Part shown: positions 25,055-33,691 of the stretch, in pieces
Layout of the letters: every line of letters begins with the position of its first letter
Position numbering within the stretch: the first letter of the stretch is position 1
NCBI GenBank assembly: GCA_963823755.1
Contig: CAWGMP010000005.1
Location: 372,001 to 436,000 of the forward strand
DNA: 64,000 nucleotides
From: GCA-003244245 sp963823755
Lineage (GTDB): Bacteria > Actinomycetota > Actinomycetes > Mycobacteriales > Pseudonocardiaceae
Reading direction: 5' to 3'
Position numbers and translations under genes: made by a program
The notes under the pieces: model-generated
Database searches by the model: none
What the model was told of the DNA's origin: nothing
What the model saw: only the letters and a program-made list of their open reading frames with translations

Positions 25055-26391
25055 TGCCCTGGTGGTCGGTTGCGATCGTCGTCTTCGGCGTGAACTTCAC
25101 GCTGTGGGCGAGTGTCGGTCTCACGCGGCTGATCGAGGAGACCTGGACGAAAAGGACACTCCGCGGCCGGCTGGCACGTCGTGGTGTCAATACTGATCCT
25201 TCGATGACCGTGCAGGACGTGGCGGTGCTGATTCCCGCCCACAACGAGGAACTGGTGATCGAGAGCAGCATCGAGGCGATCGCCGCCCTGGCACCCCGCG
25301 AGAATATCCATGTCGTCTCCGACGGCTCCACCGACCGGACCGCCGAGCTGGCCCGCAAGGCCGGCGTCAACGTCATCGAGACGCGCGCCAACGTCGGCAA
25401 GGCCGGCGCTCTCGAGGAAGCGATCGACCGTTTCGGGTTGGTCGAACGGTTCCAGGCGGTGCTGCTGCTGGATGCCGACACGGCCATCGAGCCGGGATAC
25501 TTCGACTCCGCTCTGCCTCACTTCGACGATCCTCAGATCGTCGCGGTGGCCGGCGCAGTCCGGACCCACTGGCACCACCGCGGCCTGTCTCTTATCGGCA
25601 AGGCGCTGGTGTGCCACCGCCAGCGCATCTACGCGATCAGCCAGCGATTGCTGAAATTCGGCCAGACCTGGCGGTTCACCAACGCCACCCATATCGTGCC
25701 CGGTTTCGCCAGCATGTATCGCACAGCTGTGCTGCCGCAGATCGAGATGAACCCGCCCGGGCTGGTGATCGAGGACTTCAACATGACCTTTGAGGTCTAC
25801 CAGAAACGCCTGGGTAAAGTGGCGTTCACCCTCGATGCCGTCGCGGTGACACAGGATCCGGATAATCTGCGCGACTACGTCCGCCAGATCACCCGGTGGG
25901 GGCTGGGACTATGGCAGACGGTGCGGCGGCATCCGCCGCGGTGCAACCTGTTCAGCGCCATGCTCACGGTGCTGCTCCTCGAGCTACTCACCAGCAGCAT
26001 GTTCTTCCTGCTGCTGCCGTTGCTGATACTCATCCTCGCCGTGCCGGCGCTGTACCCGGCCGTGCTGACGTGGTCCTCGGTCGCCCAGGTTCATGACGCG
26101 GTCGCCGCGCACATGACTCTGCAGGTGCTGCTGCTCGCGGTGACCGGGGCCGACCTCGCACTGACCTGCCTGGTCACCCTGATCGAACGCCGGCTGCGTT
26201 TTGTGGCCCTGTGGATATTCTTCCCGTTCCTCCGGGTACTCGACGCCGCGATCGCGCTGTACGTGTTCCCGCAGGCGTGGCTGAGCTCCACCGGCAGGTG
26301 GACCAGTCCGGCCCGGCGCACGGTCGGGATGCGGGCGGCACTCGGTGACCAGACGGCGATGCCGCCGGCGACAGCATCGAGGGCGGACTAG
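25054..26391 (+). CDS. Processive GT2 glycan synthase (NodC/IcaA/HAS-like)
   Basis: 445 residues. One N-terminal membrane helix (about 4-24), the GT2 domain about 55-285, then several C-terminal helices from about 300 to 410. All processive GT2 signatures are present: VLIPAHNEE, DGSTDRT, metal site D140-A-D142 (LLLDADT), acceptor base VIEDFN (E240 D241) and QITRW (278-282, the Q-x-x-R-W motif). Such enzymes polymerise and extrude beta-linked homopolymers such as poly-GlcNAc, hyaluronan or cellulose. No PilZ domain for c-di-GMP is seen. With deacetylase and GH18 in the same arm a GlcNAc-based polymer is the best guess. Confidence 0.9.
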   Translation: MPWWSVAIVVFGVNFTLWASVGLTRLIEETWTKRTLRGRLARRGVNTDPSMTVQDVAVLIPAHNEELVIESSIEAIAALAPRENIHVVSDGSTDRTAELARKAGVNVIETRANVGKAGALEEAIDRFGLVERFQAVLLLDADTAIEPGYFDSALPHFDDPQIVAVAGAVRTHWHHRGLSLIGKALVCHRQRIYAISQRLLKFGQTWRFTNATHIVPGFASMYRTAVLPQIEMNPPGLVIEDFNMTFEVYQKRLGKVAFTLDAVAVTQDPDNLRDYVRQITRWGLGLWQTVRRHPPRCNLFSAMLTVLLLELLTSSMFFLLLPLLILILAVPALYPAVLTWSSVAQVHDAVAAHMTLQVLLLAVTGADLALTCLVTLIERRLRFVALWIFFPFLRVLDAAIALYVFPQAWLSSTGRWTSPARRTVGMRAALGDQTAMPPATASRAD

Positions 26392-26441
26392 ACGGAGATC
26401 GGGTATTGCCGCCCGGAAGCCCCCCGGGCACTGTTGAACCC

Positions 26442-27113
26442 GTGGCGTTCTTACGGATCCTTCTCGTGGATAGTCACGCGATGCTGACCGAGGCCCTGAC
26501 CGTACGATTGTCCACCACTGCTGATCTGTGGGTCGTCGGCAGCGCCACATCCGACGACCCGCGCCTGATGGATATCGTCCGCACGCTGCGCCCCGACGTG
26601 ATCACCACCGAGATCGGGCCCGGGACGATCTCGACCGGCGGGATGCTCCGCACACTGCGCGCCGCCTACCCTCCGGCGCACCTGGTCATCCTGACTGGCA
26701 GCCACGACTGTGCCCATGCCGTCGCAGCGGCGCGGGCCGGCGCCGCTGCCTGGGTGTCCAAGGAGAGCCCGCTGGATCACCTGCTCGAGGTTCTGCGCGG
26801 CGTGCCGCTGGGGCACGCCTTCTACCCACCCCGGCAGCTCGGTGTTGTGCTGCGCGAGTTGCGCGACGATGCGCGGCGCGCCCGTCACTGCCGCGCGCGG
26901 CTCGACGTGCTCAGCCCTTGTGAGCGCGAGGTGCTGCTGCGCATGGTGGACGGCATGCCAGTGAGCCGGATCGCCGTCGAGTCAGTGGTGTCCACCAGCA
27001 CCGTCCGGACCCACGTCCGCAGCATCCTCACCAAGCTGGGCGTGCGCAGCCGTCTGGAAGCTGTCAGCGTGGCTCGCGCCGCGGGCCTGCTCCCTGCCGC
27101 CGACCCCGCGTGA
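26442..27113 (+). CDS. LuxR-type response regulator with Asp-to-Glu receiver (paralogue)
   Basis: 223 residues from GTG 26442; a TTG at 26406 is also in frame and neither has a strong ribosome binding site. The receiver begins LRILLVDSHAMLTEALTVRLSTTADLWVVG, closely like the regulator at 13808. The acidic pair is reduced to D10-S11, and the phospho-acceptor is Glu57 (RPDVITTEIGP); Lys107 is kept (VSKESP). LuxR helix-turn-helix: LSPCEREVLLRMVDGMPVSRIAVESVVSTSTVRTHVRSILTKLGV. It closes the plus-strand arm. The two Glu-type regulators at opposite ends of the arm suggest duplication, and no histidine kinase is nearby. Confidence 0.85.
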   Translation: MAFLRILLVDSHAMLTEALTVRLSTTADLWVVGSATSDDPRLMDIVRTLRPDVITTEIGPGTISTGGMLRTLRAAYPPAHLVILTGSHDCAHAVAAARAGAAAWVSKESPLDHLLEVLRGVPLGHAFYPPRQLGVVLRELRDDARRARHCRARLDVLSPCEREVLLRMVDGMPVSRIAVESVVSTSTVRTHVRSILTKLGVRSRLEAVSVARAAGLLPAADPA

Positions 27114-27177
27114 TAGGGACGGGTCTTCTCGGGTGGCTGCCCGGATACGGACCAGACTGCGGCACGCTTACGCGGCG

Positions 27178-28152
27178 TCAGGGGCGCAATTCGAAAGGCG
27201 GGGGCGATGCGATGCGATGCACCGAGATGCCCAGGGTCTCGATCATGTCGTCGACGGTGATGGATTGCGCGTCGCGGTGCATGGCCAGGCCTCGGCGGGC
27301 GAGTTCGGTGGCCAGCTCGTGCTGATGGTCATCGACCTGCTCACCACGGGCGCTGTCCCGGGTGGCGAGGATCGGGTAACGCCCGGCGTTGAGAGCGGCC
27401 AACGCCGACCCGGTGCCCGCATGGCTGACCACGATGTCCGCCTTGGCCAGCGCGGCGCTCAGCTCGGCCGCAGGCAGCACGGGCGTGGCCCGGATAGGCA
27501 GATCATCCACCGGCGTGTCGGCGGTCTGCCACAACACCTCCACCGGCAGCCCGGTCGTCTGCGCCAAGGCACCTTCGGGTGCCAGCAACGGCGCCAGGTG
27601 CTCGAACAACCGCCGAAACGGGTACTGGGTCGCCGACCCCACTGTGACCACCACCTGCACCACCGCGTCGGGCACCCGCGCCATAGCGGTGCCCTCGTAC
27701 CCGTCGAAGACGCTGCCCGCATAGCCCCATCGCTGGTCAGCCCAACTCGGGTACTGGGTATAGGTACGCACGCCGGGCACCCACTGCAGGACTCGCCCGG
27801 TCAGCGACGGTCCGCTCACCCGCGTCGCGCTCTCGATGTAATGGCACTCCACGCCGCGGGCGGCCAGATACGGCAAGTACCCCAGTGCGATCCCCGACCC
27901 AGTCGACACCGCCCTGGTCACCTTCCGGCGCTGCATCAACCGGCGCGCGTAGAGGATGCACCGAAGCACATCCGGCATGTTGCGCACCCCGACGTAGGGC
28001 ACGAACTCCACGTCCCGATCCGCCATCATCGACCGGCTCTGCTCATTGGCGTGAGTTACCCACAGCTCACCACCGTTGGGCGGGATCCGGCTCGCCAGAC
28101 TGTCGAGCTGGGTCAGGTGCCCGCCCGTCGTGGCGACGAACAGTGTGGTCAT
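27178..28152 (-). CDS. Alg14/Alg13-like (GT28-type) glycosyltransferase
   Basis: 324 residues. The N-terminal half resembles the Alg14/EpsE membrane-binding subunit (TLFVATTGGHLTQLDSLASRI, VSTGSGIALGYLPYLAARGVECHYIESATRV). The C-terminal half resembles Alg13/MurG GT28 donor domain (VVTVGSATQYPFRRLFEHL, IVVSHAGTGSALAALNAGRYPILATRD). Fused versions transfer a sugar from UDP to a polyprenyl-diphospho-sugar on the cytosolic face. It is the only minus-strand gene in this part, divergent from the FemAB-like gene with 107 bases between starts, and converges on the regulator at 27113. Confidence 0.85.
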   Translation of the reverse strand: MTTLFVATTGGHLTQLDSLASRIPPNGGELWVTHANEQSRSMMADRDVEFVPYVGVRNMPDVLRCILYARRLMQRRKVTRAVSTGSGIALGYLPYLAARGVECHYIESATRVSGPSLTGRVLQWVPGVRTYTQYPSWADQRWGYAGSVFDGYEGTAMARVPDAVVQVVVTVGSATQYPFRRLFEHLAPLLAPEGALAQTTGLPVEVLWQTADTPVDDLPIRATPVLPAAELSAALAKADIVVSHAGTGSALAALNAGRYPILATRDSARGEQVDDHQHELATELARRGLAMHRDAQSITVDDMIETLGISVHRIASPPPFELRP

Positions 28153-28259
28153 ATCACCGATACCTCATTCGGCCTGGTTCACGCGGACACTCACTGTAAT
28201 CAACTGCATCCAGCGCGTCACGTTCACACTACCGCAGCAGTGTCGGTACCGTCGCCTCC

Positions 28260-29318
28260 GTGAACGCCCCCACCACGCAGCCGGAGACCGTGCGCACCGA
28301 TCCACGCACCGATCCACGCTGGCGCAGGCTCGCCACAGGTGCGCATGGCAGCGTGTTCACGTCGCCGCCGTGGATCGACGCGGTGTGCGCCACCTACGAC
28401 TTCACTCCCGTTGGCACCATCCTGCTCGACTGGGAGGGACAACCGCGTGCAGGGCTGGCCTGGGTTCCGATCAGCGACATTCGCGGCGATCGGTTGGTCA
28501 GCCTGCCGTTCTCCGACCGGGCGGAGCCGCTGACCGACGACCAAGTCGACTGGAAAGCCCTCGTGGACGGGGTCATCGCAGCGGCAGCTCCGCTGACGCT
28601 GCGGTGTTTCGACACCGCTGTGCCCGTCGGCGACCCCCGCTTTCACCAGGTCGCTGCGGCGGCGTGGCACGGTACACCGCTTGACGGCGACGTCGAAGAG
28701 ATCCGGCGACGGCTGTCCCAGCACGCCCGCCGCAACATCACGGTCTCCGAACGCGACGGGGTCCGGATCGAGGCGCACACCGACCGGGATGCCGTGCATC
28801 GATTCCACCGTCTGCACGTATCACTGCGCAAGCGCAAGTACCGGCTGCTCGCCCAGCCCGTGGAGCTGTTCGACCGCATCTGGGACGCCTTCGCCGCCGA
28901 TGACGCGATCGTGACGATGCTCGCCCATGCCGGCGATGAGCTGATCGCCGGTGCGGTCTTCCTCACCTGGGGTGACACGCTGTACTACAAATTCGGGGCG
29001 TCGCGCCACGAACACCTGGCTCTGCGTCCCAATGACGCGCTCTTCTGGGCGGGGATCCGGTGGGGTGCGCAGCGAGGCGCTCAGCTGGTCGACTGGGGGT
29101 TGTCCGACCTCGATCAGCCAGGCTTGATCTCCTACAAGCGCAAATGGGCCACGGAGGAGCGGCGAATCGTGACCCTGCGCGCCGGTGGAGAGCACGCCCG
29201 CAGTGACTCCCAGGCCGGTGCCATGCTCGGCGAACTCACCCGGCTGCTCACCGACGATGCCGTGCCCGACGAGGTGACCAGGCAGAGCGGGGCGCTGCTG
29301 TACCGCTATTTCTGCTGA
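28260..29318 (+). CDS. FemAB/GNAT-type aminoacyl or acyl transferase
   Basis: 352 residues from GTG 28260. Two GNAT-like half domains: first includes FTSPPWIDAVCATYDFTPVG, second includes RRNITVSERDGVRIEAHTDRDAVHRFHRLHVSLRKRKYRLLAQP, then the conserved LYYKFGASRHEHLALRPNDALFWAGIRWGAQRGAQLVDWGLSDLDQPGLISYKRKWA, which is the C-terminal signature of FemAB-related proteins in exopolysaccharide loci. FemAB proteins move amino acids from aminoacyl-tRNA to amino groups; EPS-associated members are not characterised. It converges with and overlaps the membrane protein gene by 13 bases at the 3' end. Confidence 0.78.
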   Translation: MNAPTTQPETVRTDPRTDPRWRRLATGAHGSVFTSPPWIDAVCATYDFTPVGTILLDWEGQPRAGLAWVPISDIRGDRLVSLPFSDRAEPLTDDQVDWKALVDGVIAAAAPLTLRCFDTAVPVGDPRFHQVAAAAWHGTPLDGDVEEIRRRLSQHARRNITVSERDGVRIEAHTDRDAVHRFHRLHVSLRKRKYRLLAQPVELFDRIWDAFAADDAIVTMLAHAGDELIAGAVFLTWGDTLYYKFGASRHEHLALRPNDALFWAGIRWGAQRGAQLVDWGLSDLDQPGLISYKRKWATEERRIVTLRAGGEHARSDSQAGAMLGELTRLLTDDAVPDEVTRQSGALLYRYFC

Positions 29319-29914
29319 ACCGGTCGAGGCGGCAGCTTTTCGGACGCTTGTCCGGGCTTTTTCTCGGGCCGCCCACCAGCTCGCTGCAGCCTACGACCGT
29401 GCGGCGTCTTGCCCCAAGGCTTGACCACCGAGACTCCCGTTGCCGCAAGCAGCAGCAACAGCGAGATCGACCTCACGACGAGCGTCTGCATCCCGGCCGG
29501 CTCACCGAGCCCGGCCACGATCTGGGACAGTCGAGGCAACAGCAACACCAGTCCGGTCGCGGTCAACGCGACGGCGATCACGCACTTGGCGAGTACCCAC
29601 CAGTGCCGCACCAGGCCCCAGGGCGTGGATAGTGCCAGCACCAGCCCACTGACCAGCGAGGCGAACACCACCGGTATCAGCACCCAGACGGCGATCGAGG
29701 CCATCGCGGTGGCAATCCCAGCCCGTTCTACGGGGTTAACGGTGATCAGGCCGATCACCTCCAATGCCACCAACGCGCCGAGCAGCCACACCCACCCGAC
29801 CGACATCACCACGTGAATGGTGAGCAGGACCGCCCGGGCTCGGCGTGGTATTCGCGGGATCGCAAGACCCTTCACAGTGGCTATCGCCATAGGCTGCTTC
29901 CCCCCAGCTGCCAT
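29306..29914 (-). CDS. Four-helix integral membrane protein (DUF2269-like)
   Basis: 202 residues with four hydrophobic helices: about 28-52 (VLLTIHVVMSVGWVWLLGALVAL), 70-95 (AVWVLIPVVFASLVSGLVLAL), 107-128 (AKCVIAVALTATGLVLLL) and 148-165 (ISLLLLLAATGVSVV), then a basic, disordered tail. The pattern with VHxxxSxxW in helix 1 recalls the DUF2269 / CopD-like group of small membrane proteins. No catalytic motif is visible. ATG 29914 is the first start; ATG 29890 has a GGGGGGAAG upstream and may be the real one. It sits downstream in the minus arm without overlap, so a glycan role is not certain. Confidence 0.65.
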   Translation of the reverse strand: MAAGGKQPMAIATVKGLAIPRIPRRARAVLLTIHVVMSVGWVWLLGALVALEVIGLITVNPVERAGIATAMASIAVWVLIPVVFASLVSGLVLALSTPWGLVRHWWVLAKCVIAVALTATGLVLLLPRLSQIVAGLGEPAGMQTLVVRSISLLLLLAATGVSVVKPWGKTPHGRRLQRAGGRPEKKPGQASEKLPPRPVQQK

Positions 29915-29928
29915 AAAACAGTTTCTCG

Positions 29929-30585
29929 TCAGCGCGCGCCATGCCCCCGCAGCAGCGTCGGGACGGTTCGCAGCAGGATCATCAGATCAGTCCAGAAACT
30001 CCAGCTACGGACATAAGCCAGATCGAGTTCCAACATCTCCAGCGTGCCCATCGTGCTGCGCCCGCTGACCTGCCACAGCCCGGTCAATCCGGGCGGGACA
30101 TCGAAACGCTCGGAGAATCTGGCCGGAAACATCTCTGCCTCCCAGTCCAGGCAGGGACGCGGCCCGACCAACGACATCTGCCCCCGCAGAACATTGATCA
30201 GCTGGGGAAGCTCGTCGACGCTGGTGCGTCGCAGCATCGAGCCGATCCGGGTCACCCGCGGATCACTGTCGATCTTCCAACTGCCGTCGACCGAAGTGTC
30301 CTCACCCCGCAGTTCGCGAGCGATGAGCTCCCGATGCTGCGCATCGGAGCCGCCCACCCGCATGGTGCGGAACTTGTACATCGTGAACGGTCGGCCTCCC
30401 CTGCCTAACCGCTGCTGGCGATAAAACGCCGGACCTGAGCTCTCCAGCGTGATCGCCAGCGCGATGAGTAGCATCGGGATCATCAGCATCAGCAATGCAA
30501 TCACCACCACCACCAGATCCACGGTGCGCCGGGCGACCGGTTCCCATCGAGCCGGCAAGCGCGCTTGTTCAACGCCGCTGGACAC
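29929..30585 (-). CDS. Initiating sugar transferase (undecaprenyl-phosphate, Bac_transf)
   Basis: 218 residues, the short single-domain form. One membrane helix at about 22-48 (VDLVVVVIALLMLMIPMLLIALAI) then GPAFYRQQRLGRGGRPFTMYKFRTM, RTSVDELPQLINVLRGQMSLVGPRPCLDWE and PPGLTGLWQVSGRS, the full Bac_transf core. It transfers hexose- or HexNAc-1-phosphate to undecaprenyl phosphate. It overlaps the O-antigen ligase-like gene by 17 bases. With the long-form enzyme at 20373 this locus has two initiating transferases, hinting at two separate glycans. Confidence 0.92.
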   Translation of the reverse strand: MSSGVEQARLPARWEPVARRTVDLVVVVIALLMLMIPMLLIALAITLESSGPAFYRQQRLGRGGRPFTMYKFRTMRVGGSDAQHRELIARELRGEDTSVDGSWKIDSDPRVTRIGSMLRRTSVDELPQLINVLRGQMSLVGPRPCLDWEAEMFPARFSERFDVPPGLTGLWQVSGRSTMGTLEMLELDLAYVRSWSFWTDLMILLRTVPTLLRGHGAR

Positions 30586-32062
30586 TGAGCCTCCCCGTAG
30601 TGATTCCCATCAGCATGAAAAGCAAGTCCCCGCTGCCTCGCAGCGTCAGATGCGGATCGAGAACGGTGAGAATGAGCACGAACCACCAGCAGACCCACAG
30701 CGCTGAGGCGGCTGCGCCGATAGCGCCCGACTGGCCGTCTGGCTGGGTCATGAGATCGCCGGTTCTCCGCAACACCACGACCGACAACCAGAGGAAAGCA
30801 GCCAGTAGCGGGATCCCGCCGATCCAGAGCAAGTCCAGGTAGCCACTCTCCAGATAGATGACATCGCGCCACCTCTCGGGTGCCGGCAGCACCGAGTTGG
30901 GCGACACCCCCCACAGGACATTGCTGAGCCCGAACCTCGGTAGATAGAAGGTGGACAGGTTGCTCCAGCGACCGATCCAGCTGCGGGGCACACCGAACTC
31001 GCCGAAACCCTGCAACCGTCCGATCAACGCTGGAGCGCCGACCGCAAGCATCACGGGAACGAGCCAGAGGAACCGCAACGAGTTGCGACGCAACGTGCTG
31101 AAGCGCCACAGGATGAGTCCGGCCGCCACGATTGCGGAGATCCAGGTGGAGAACTGGCCGGTGGCGAGCACACCCGCACCGAGCACGAGTCCCAACGCCA
31201 GGCGCTCCCGGCGATCCAGCAACCCTCGGGCCCCACAGCAGATCACCAGGGTCAGGCAGATGATGATGTAGTCGCCGGTCGCGATCGGCGAGCCGAGCGT
31301 CGTGGTGCCCCGCTCGGCGAGTGCTGCCGCGTTGCTGTCGGGTGTCCACAGGGCCTGCAACATCGCCACGACCGGGCCGACGTGCAGCGTCTGCAAAATC
31401 GCGATCACCGCGACCACGGCCCCCGGCCAGATGATCAGCCGGAAACACCGCACCAGTTGGGCCTCGGTGGTGACGGTGAAGCGCATCAGCAGATAGAGAG
31501 CGACGAGCTTGCCGACCGGCAACACCGCGACCAGATCGGACGTCTCCGGCGTCTGCCCGCGCACCATGAACGACAGCAACGGCCACGCCGTCGACATCAA
31601 CAAGAAGACACCAATCGTGATGTCGAGCTGGTGCAGCTGTAACGGCACCCGTTCGCCCCTGCACCATCGGAGATAACCGCCGATCAGGGCCCCCGCGAGC
31701 AGTACGACCAAGAGCGCCTCGTTGGGGCGCACCAGCGGGATCAGGGTGCCGCGGTCGATGCCGGCGATGATGGGCAGGGTGCCCAGGTAAGCGTACGTCG
31801 CGAAGACCGGCCGGTAGACCGCCGCAGCGAACAGGCCGGCCAGGGCCAGCACCCCGATGACGCTGAAGACGATCAGTGGCCCGGCCGCCACCGCGAGGAG
31901 CCCACCGAGCACGGCGCAGCCGGCGGCTCCGAGGCCCAGCCAACGACCGATCGCGGACTCCGCAGAGGTGGGGAATGCATCAGACCCGCCTGAGGCGGGA
32001 GGTCGGCTAGACCCACCTGAGGCGGGAGGTCGGCTAGAGCCGGGCGGGACGGTTCGTGTCAT
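30569..32062 (-). CDS. O-antigen ligase/polymerase-like membrane protein
   Basis: 497 residues with about ten hydrophobic helices and a large external loop with the motif FYLPRFGLSNVLWGVSPNSVLPAPE...VIYLESGYLDLLWIGGIPLL, like the Wzy_C/O-antigen ligase family where E-GY-L and R/H residues handle the lipid-linked donor. Likely polymerises or ligates repeat units outside the membrane. The N-terminal tail holds a duplicated SSRPPASGG segment coded by a 27-bp direct repeat. The start overlaps the flippase stop (ATGA), so flippase and polymerase are coupled. Confidence 0.82.
   Translation of the reverse strand: MTRTVPPGSSRPPASGGSSRPPASGGSDAFPTSAESAIGRWLGLGAAGCAVLGGLLAVAAGPLIVFSVIGVLALAGLFAAAVYRPVFATYAYLGTLPIIAGIDRGTLIPLVRPNEALLVVLLAGALIGGYLRWCRGERVPLQLHQLDITIGVFLLMSTAWPLLSFMVRGQTPETSDLVAVLPVGKLVALYLLMRFTVTTEAQLVRCFRLIIWPGAVVAVIAILQTLHVGPVVAMLQALWTPDSNAAALAERGTTTLGSPIATGDYIIICLTLVICCGARGLLDRRERLALGLVLGAGVLATGQFSTWISAIVAAGLILWRFSTLRRNSLRFLWLVPVMLAVGAPALIGRLQGFGEFGVPRSWIGRWSNLSTFYLPRFGLSNVLWGVSPNSVLPAPERWRDVIYLESGYLDLLWIGGIPLLAAFLWLSVVVLRRTGDLMTQPDGQSGAIGAAASALWVCWWFVLILTVLDPHLTLRGSGDLLFMLMGITTGRLSVQRR
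31983..32036. repeat. 27-bp tandem direct repeat in the O-antigen ligase-like gene
   Basis: Two units, 31983-32009 and 32010-32036, differ at one base. On the minus strand each encodes SSRPPASGG in the cytosolic N-terminal tail. Each unit carries the short palindrome CCGCCTGAGGCGG or its variant. In-frame duplication, probably by slippage. Confidence 0.85.
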
Positions 32063-33681
32063 GACCCACCACCTATCCGCCGCACCGCGACACGGAGCAC
32101 CAAGACATAGACCCCGAGCGCCACGACACCTCCCAGGGCGAGAACTGTCAGGTCAGCGAGCCGGTCGCCATTGATTCGGTCGCCGTTACGGTGGATGAGC
32201 ATCCACATCACGACAGCCACCGGCAGAATCGCCAGTGTCGCTACCAGCGCAGCGGCCAAGGTTCGGGGTTCGAAAAACCGCTCGGGCCGGATCGCCCGGC
32301 GCAGCCGGGTCAACACCGTCCCAGCGGCGGCGAGCTCACCGGCCAGGATCGCCACTACCAGCCAGATCAGGCGGGATCCGTCGGCAGGCAGCAGCAGCGC
32401 CGCGGCCGCGGCCACGAGTATCACCCCGAAAGCCACTTCGCTGGCCCGGCGCGGAATGCGATCATCCAACCGCGCGAACAGCGCCTGGCGACCGATGTCG
32501 TGCACCCCGCCGACGAGCTGGGCTACCGCCACCACGCCCAGGCAGGTGGCGAGTGGGCCGATCAGGGCCGCGTGCCGCAGCTCGCCGTTGGCGAGGATGT
32601 TTGCAGTGGGTGCGGAGTTCATCGCGAGTAGCACCAGTAGCGGCAGGCTGGCGATGACGGCGTAGGACAGGCCCTGTCGCCACTGCGAGCCGAATGTTGC
32701 GCCGTCCTCGCGGTGGGCTGCGTTGGCCAGTCCGGGCAGCGCAGCCATCGACACCGCACGAGCACTGATATAGGACAGCGAGTAGAAGACGGAGTAGGAA
32801 AGCTGCACTACGAACACACCACCCGGTACCGAACCGGCCAGCGCGAGCAGCACGTACATCGCCGCCGCCGGCCAAGCCGCCACGCCGACCGAACGCACCA
32901 GCCTGCGGGTGACCGCGCGGGCCTCGGGATCACGCCCCCAGCGCATCGACGGCCACGCCAGCAAGCCCACTCGCGCGGTGCCGAACAGTTGTAGTGCCGC
33001 GTGTAGCGCAACAGCCGCAGTGCTGCCCACCCCGAGCGCGATCACCAGGTCGACCGGCACGTGCTCGACGTCGAGGCCCATCCCGTAGTACCAGCCGGCC
33101 AGAACCACCGTCAGAATCAGGATGACGTTCTCCACCGCCGGCGCACCCGCAGCCAGCGCAAAGCGTCCGCGGGCCTGTTGAGCGGCCATGCCGATGTGCA
33201 CCATGACGTACAGCAGCACCTGCGGCGCAACGAGCAGGACCAGTATCGTGGTGAGCCACAGACCCCGAGCCCGAGCAGCGGGATCCGGGATCCCGAAGGT
33301 CAGCGTCCAGGCCACCACCGGGGACAGGATCATCAACAGGGCGACCACCGCGGCTGAGACGGTGAGCAGCCGTCCGGTCACGCCGCCCAGCACCTCCTGG
33401 GCCCGCTCCACGCCGCCTGCACCGACGGCGCGGACCACACCGGGCACCAGCACCATCGCCAGCACCGGCCCGGCGATCAGAGTGAACACCAGATTCGGGA
33501 CCACGTAACCGGTCTGGAAGGCGTTGGCGAAATATGTCGGCCCCAGCACCGCCCCGATCACCACGACCCGCAACAGCCCGGTGACCCTGCTGACCAGCGT
33601 CCAGCCGGCAACGGTAGCCGACTTCCGAGCTGTGGTGGTGGGGGTTGGGTCCTCGAGTGCTGTCACCGTTGAGGCGGCCAC
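32059..33681 (-). CDS. MurJ/Wzx-like lipid-linked glycan flippase (MOP superfamily)
   Basis: 540 residues with about 14 hydrophobic helices. The N-terminus KSATVAGWTLVSRVTGLLRVVVIGAVLGPTYFANAFQTGYVVPNLVF closely follows the MurJ/MviN opening (the SRVTGLLR and PN motifs). In this setting it most likely moves undecaprenyl-diphosphate-linked repeat units to the outside, although MurJ-like activity on lipid II cannot be excluded. The polymerase-like gene follows by ATGA overlap and the Wzz-like gene ends 10 bases upstream, giving a Wzx-Wzy-Wzz block. Confidence 0.87.
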   Translation of the reverse strand: MAASTVTALEDPTPTTTARKSATVAGWTLVSRVTGLLRVVVIGAVLGPTYFANAFQTGYVVPNLVFTLIAGPVLAMVLVPGVVRAVGAGGVERAQEVLGGVTGRLLTVSAAVVALLMILSPVVAWTLTFGIPDPAARARGLWLTTILVLLVAPQVLLYVMVHIGMAAQQARGRFALAAGAPAVENVILILTVVLAGWYYGMGLDVEHVPVDLVIALGVGSTAAVALHAALQLFGTARVGLLAWPSMRWGRDPEARAVTRRLVRSVGVAAWPAAAMYVLLALAGSVPGGVFVVQLSYSVFYSLSYISARAVSMAALPGLANAAHREDGATFGSQWRQGLSYAVIASLPLLVLLAMNSAPTANILANGELRHAALIGPLATCLGVVAVAQLVGGVHDIGRQALFARLDDRIPRRASEVAFGVILVAAAAALLLPADGSRLIWLVVAILAGELAAAGTVLTRLRRAIRPERFFEPRTLAAALVATLAILPVAVVMWMLIHRNGDRINGDRLADLTVLALGGVVALGVYVLVLRVAVRRIGGGS

Positions 33682-33691
33682 AACCGGGCCC

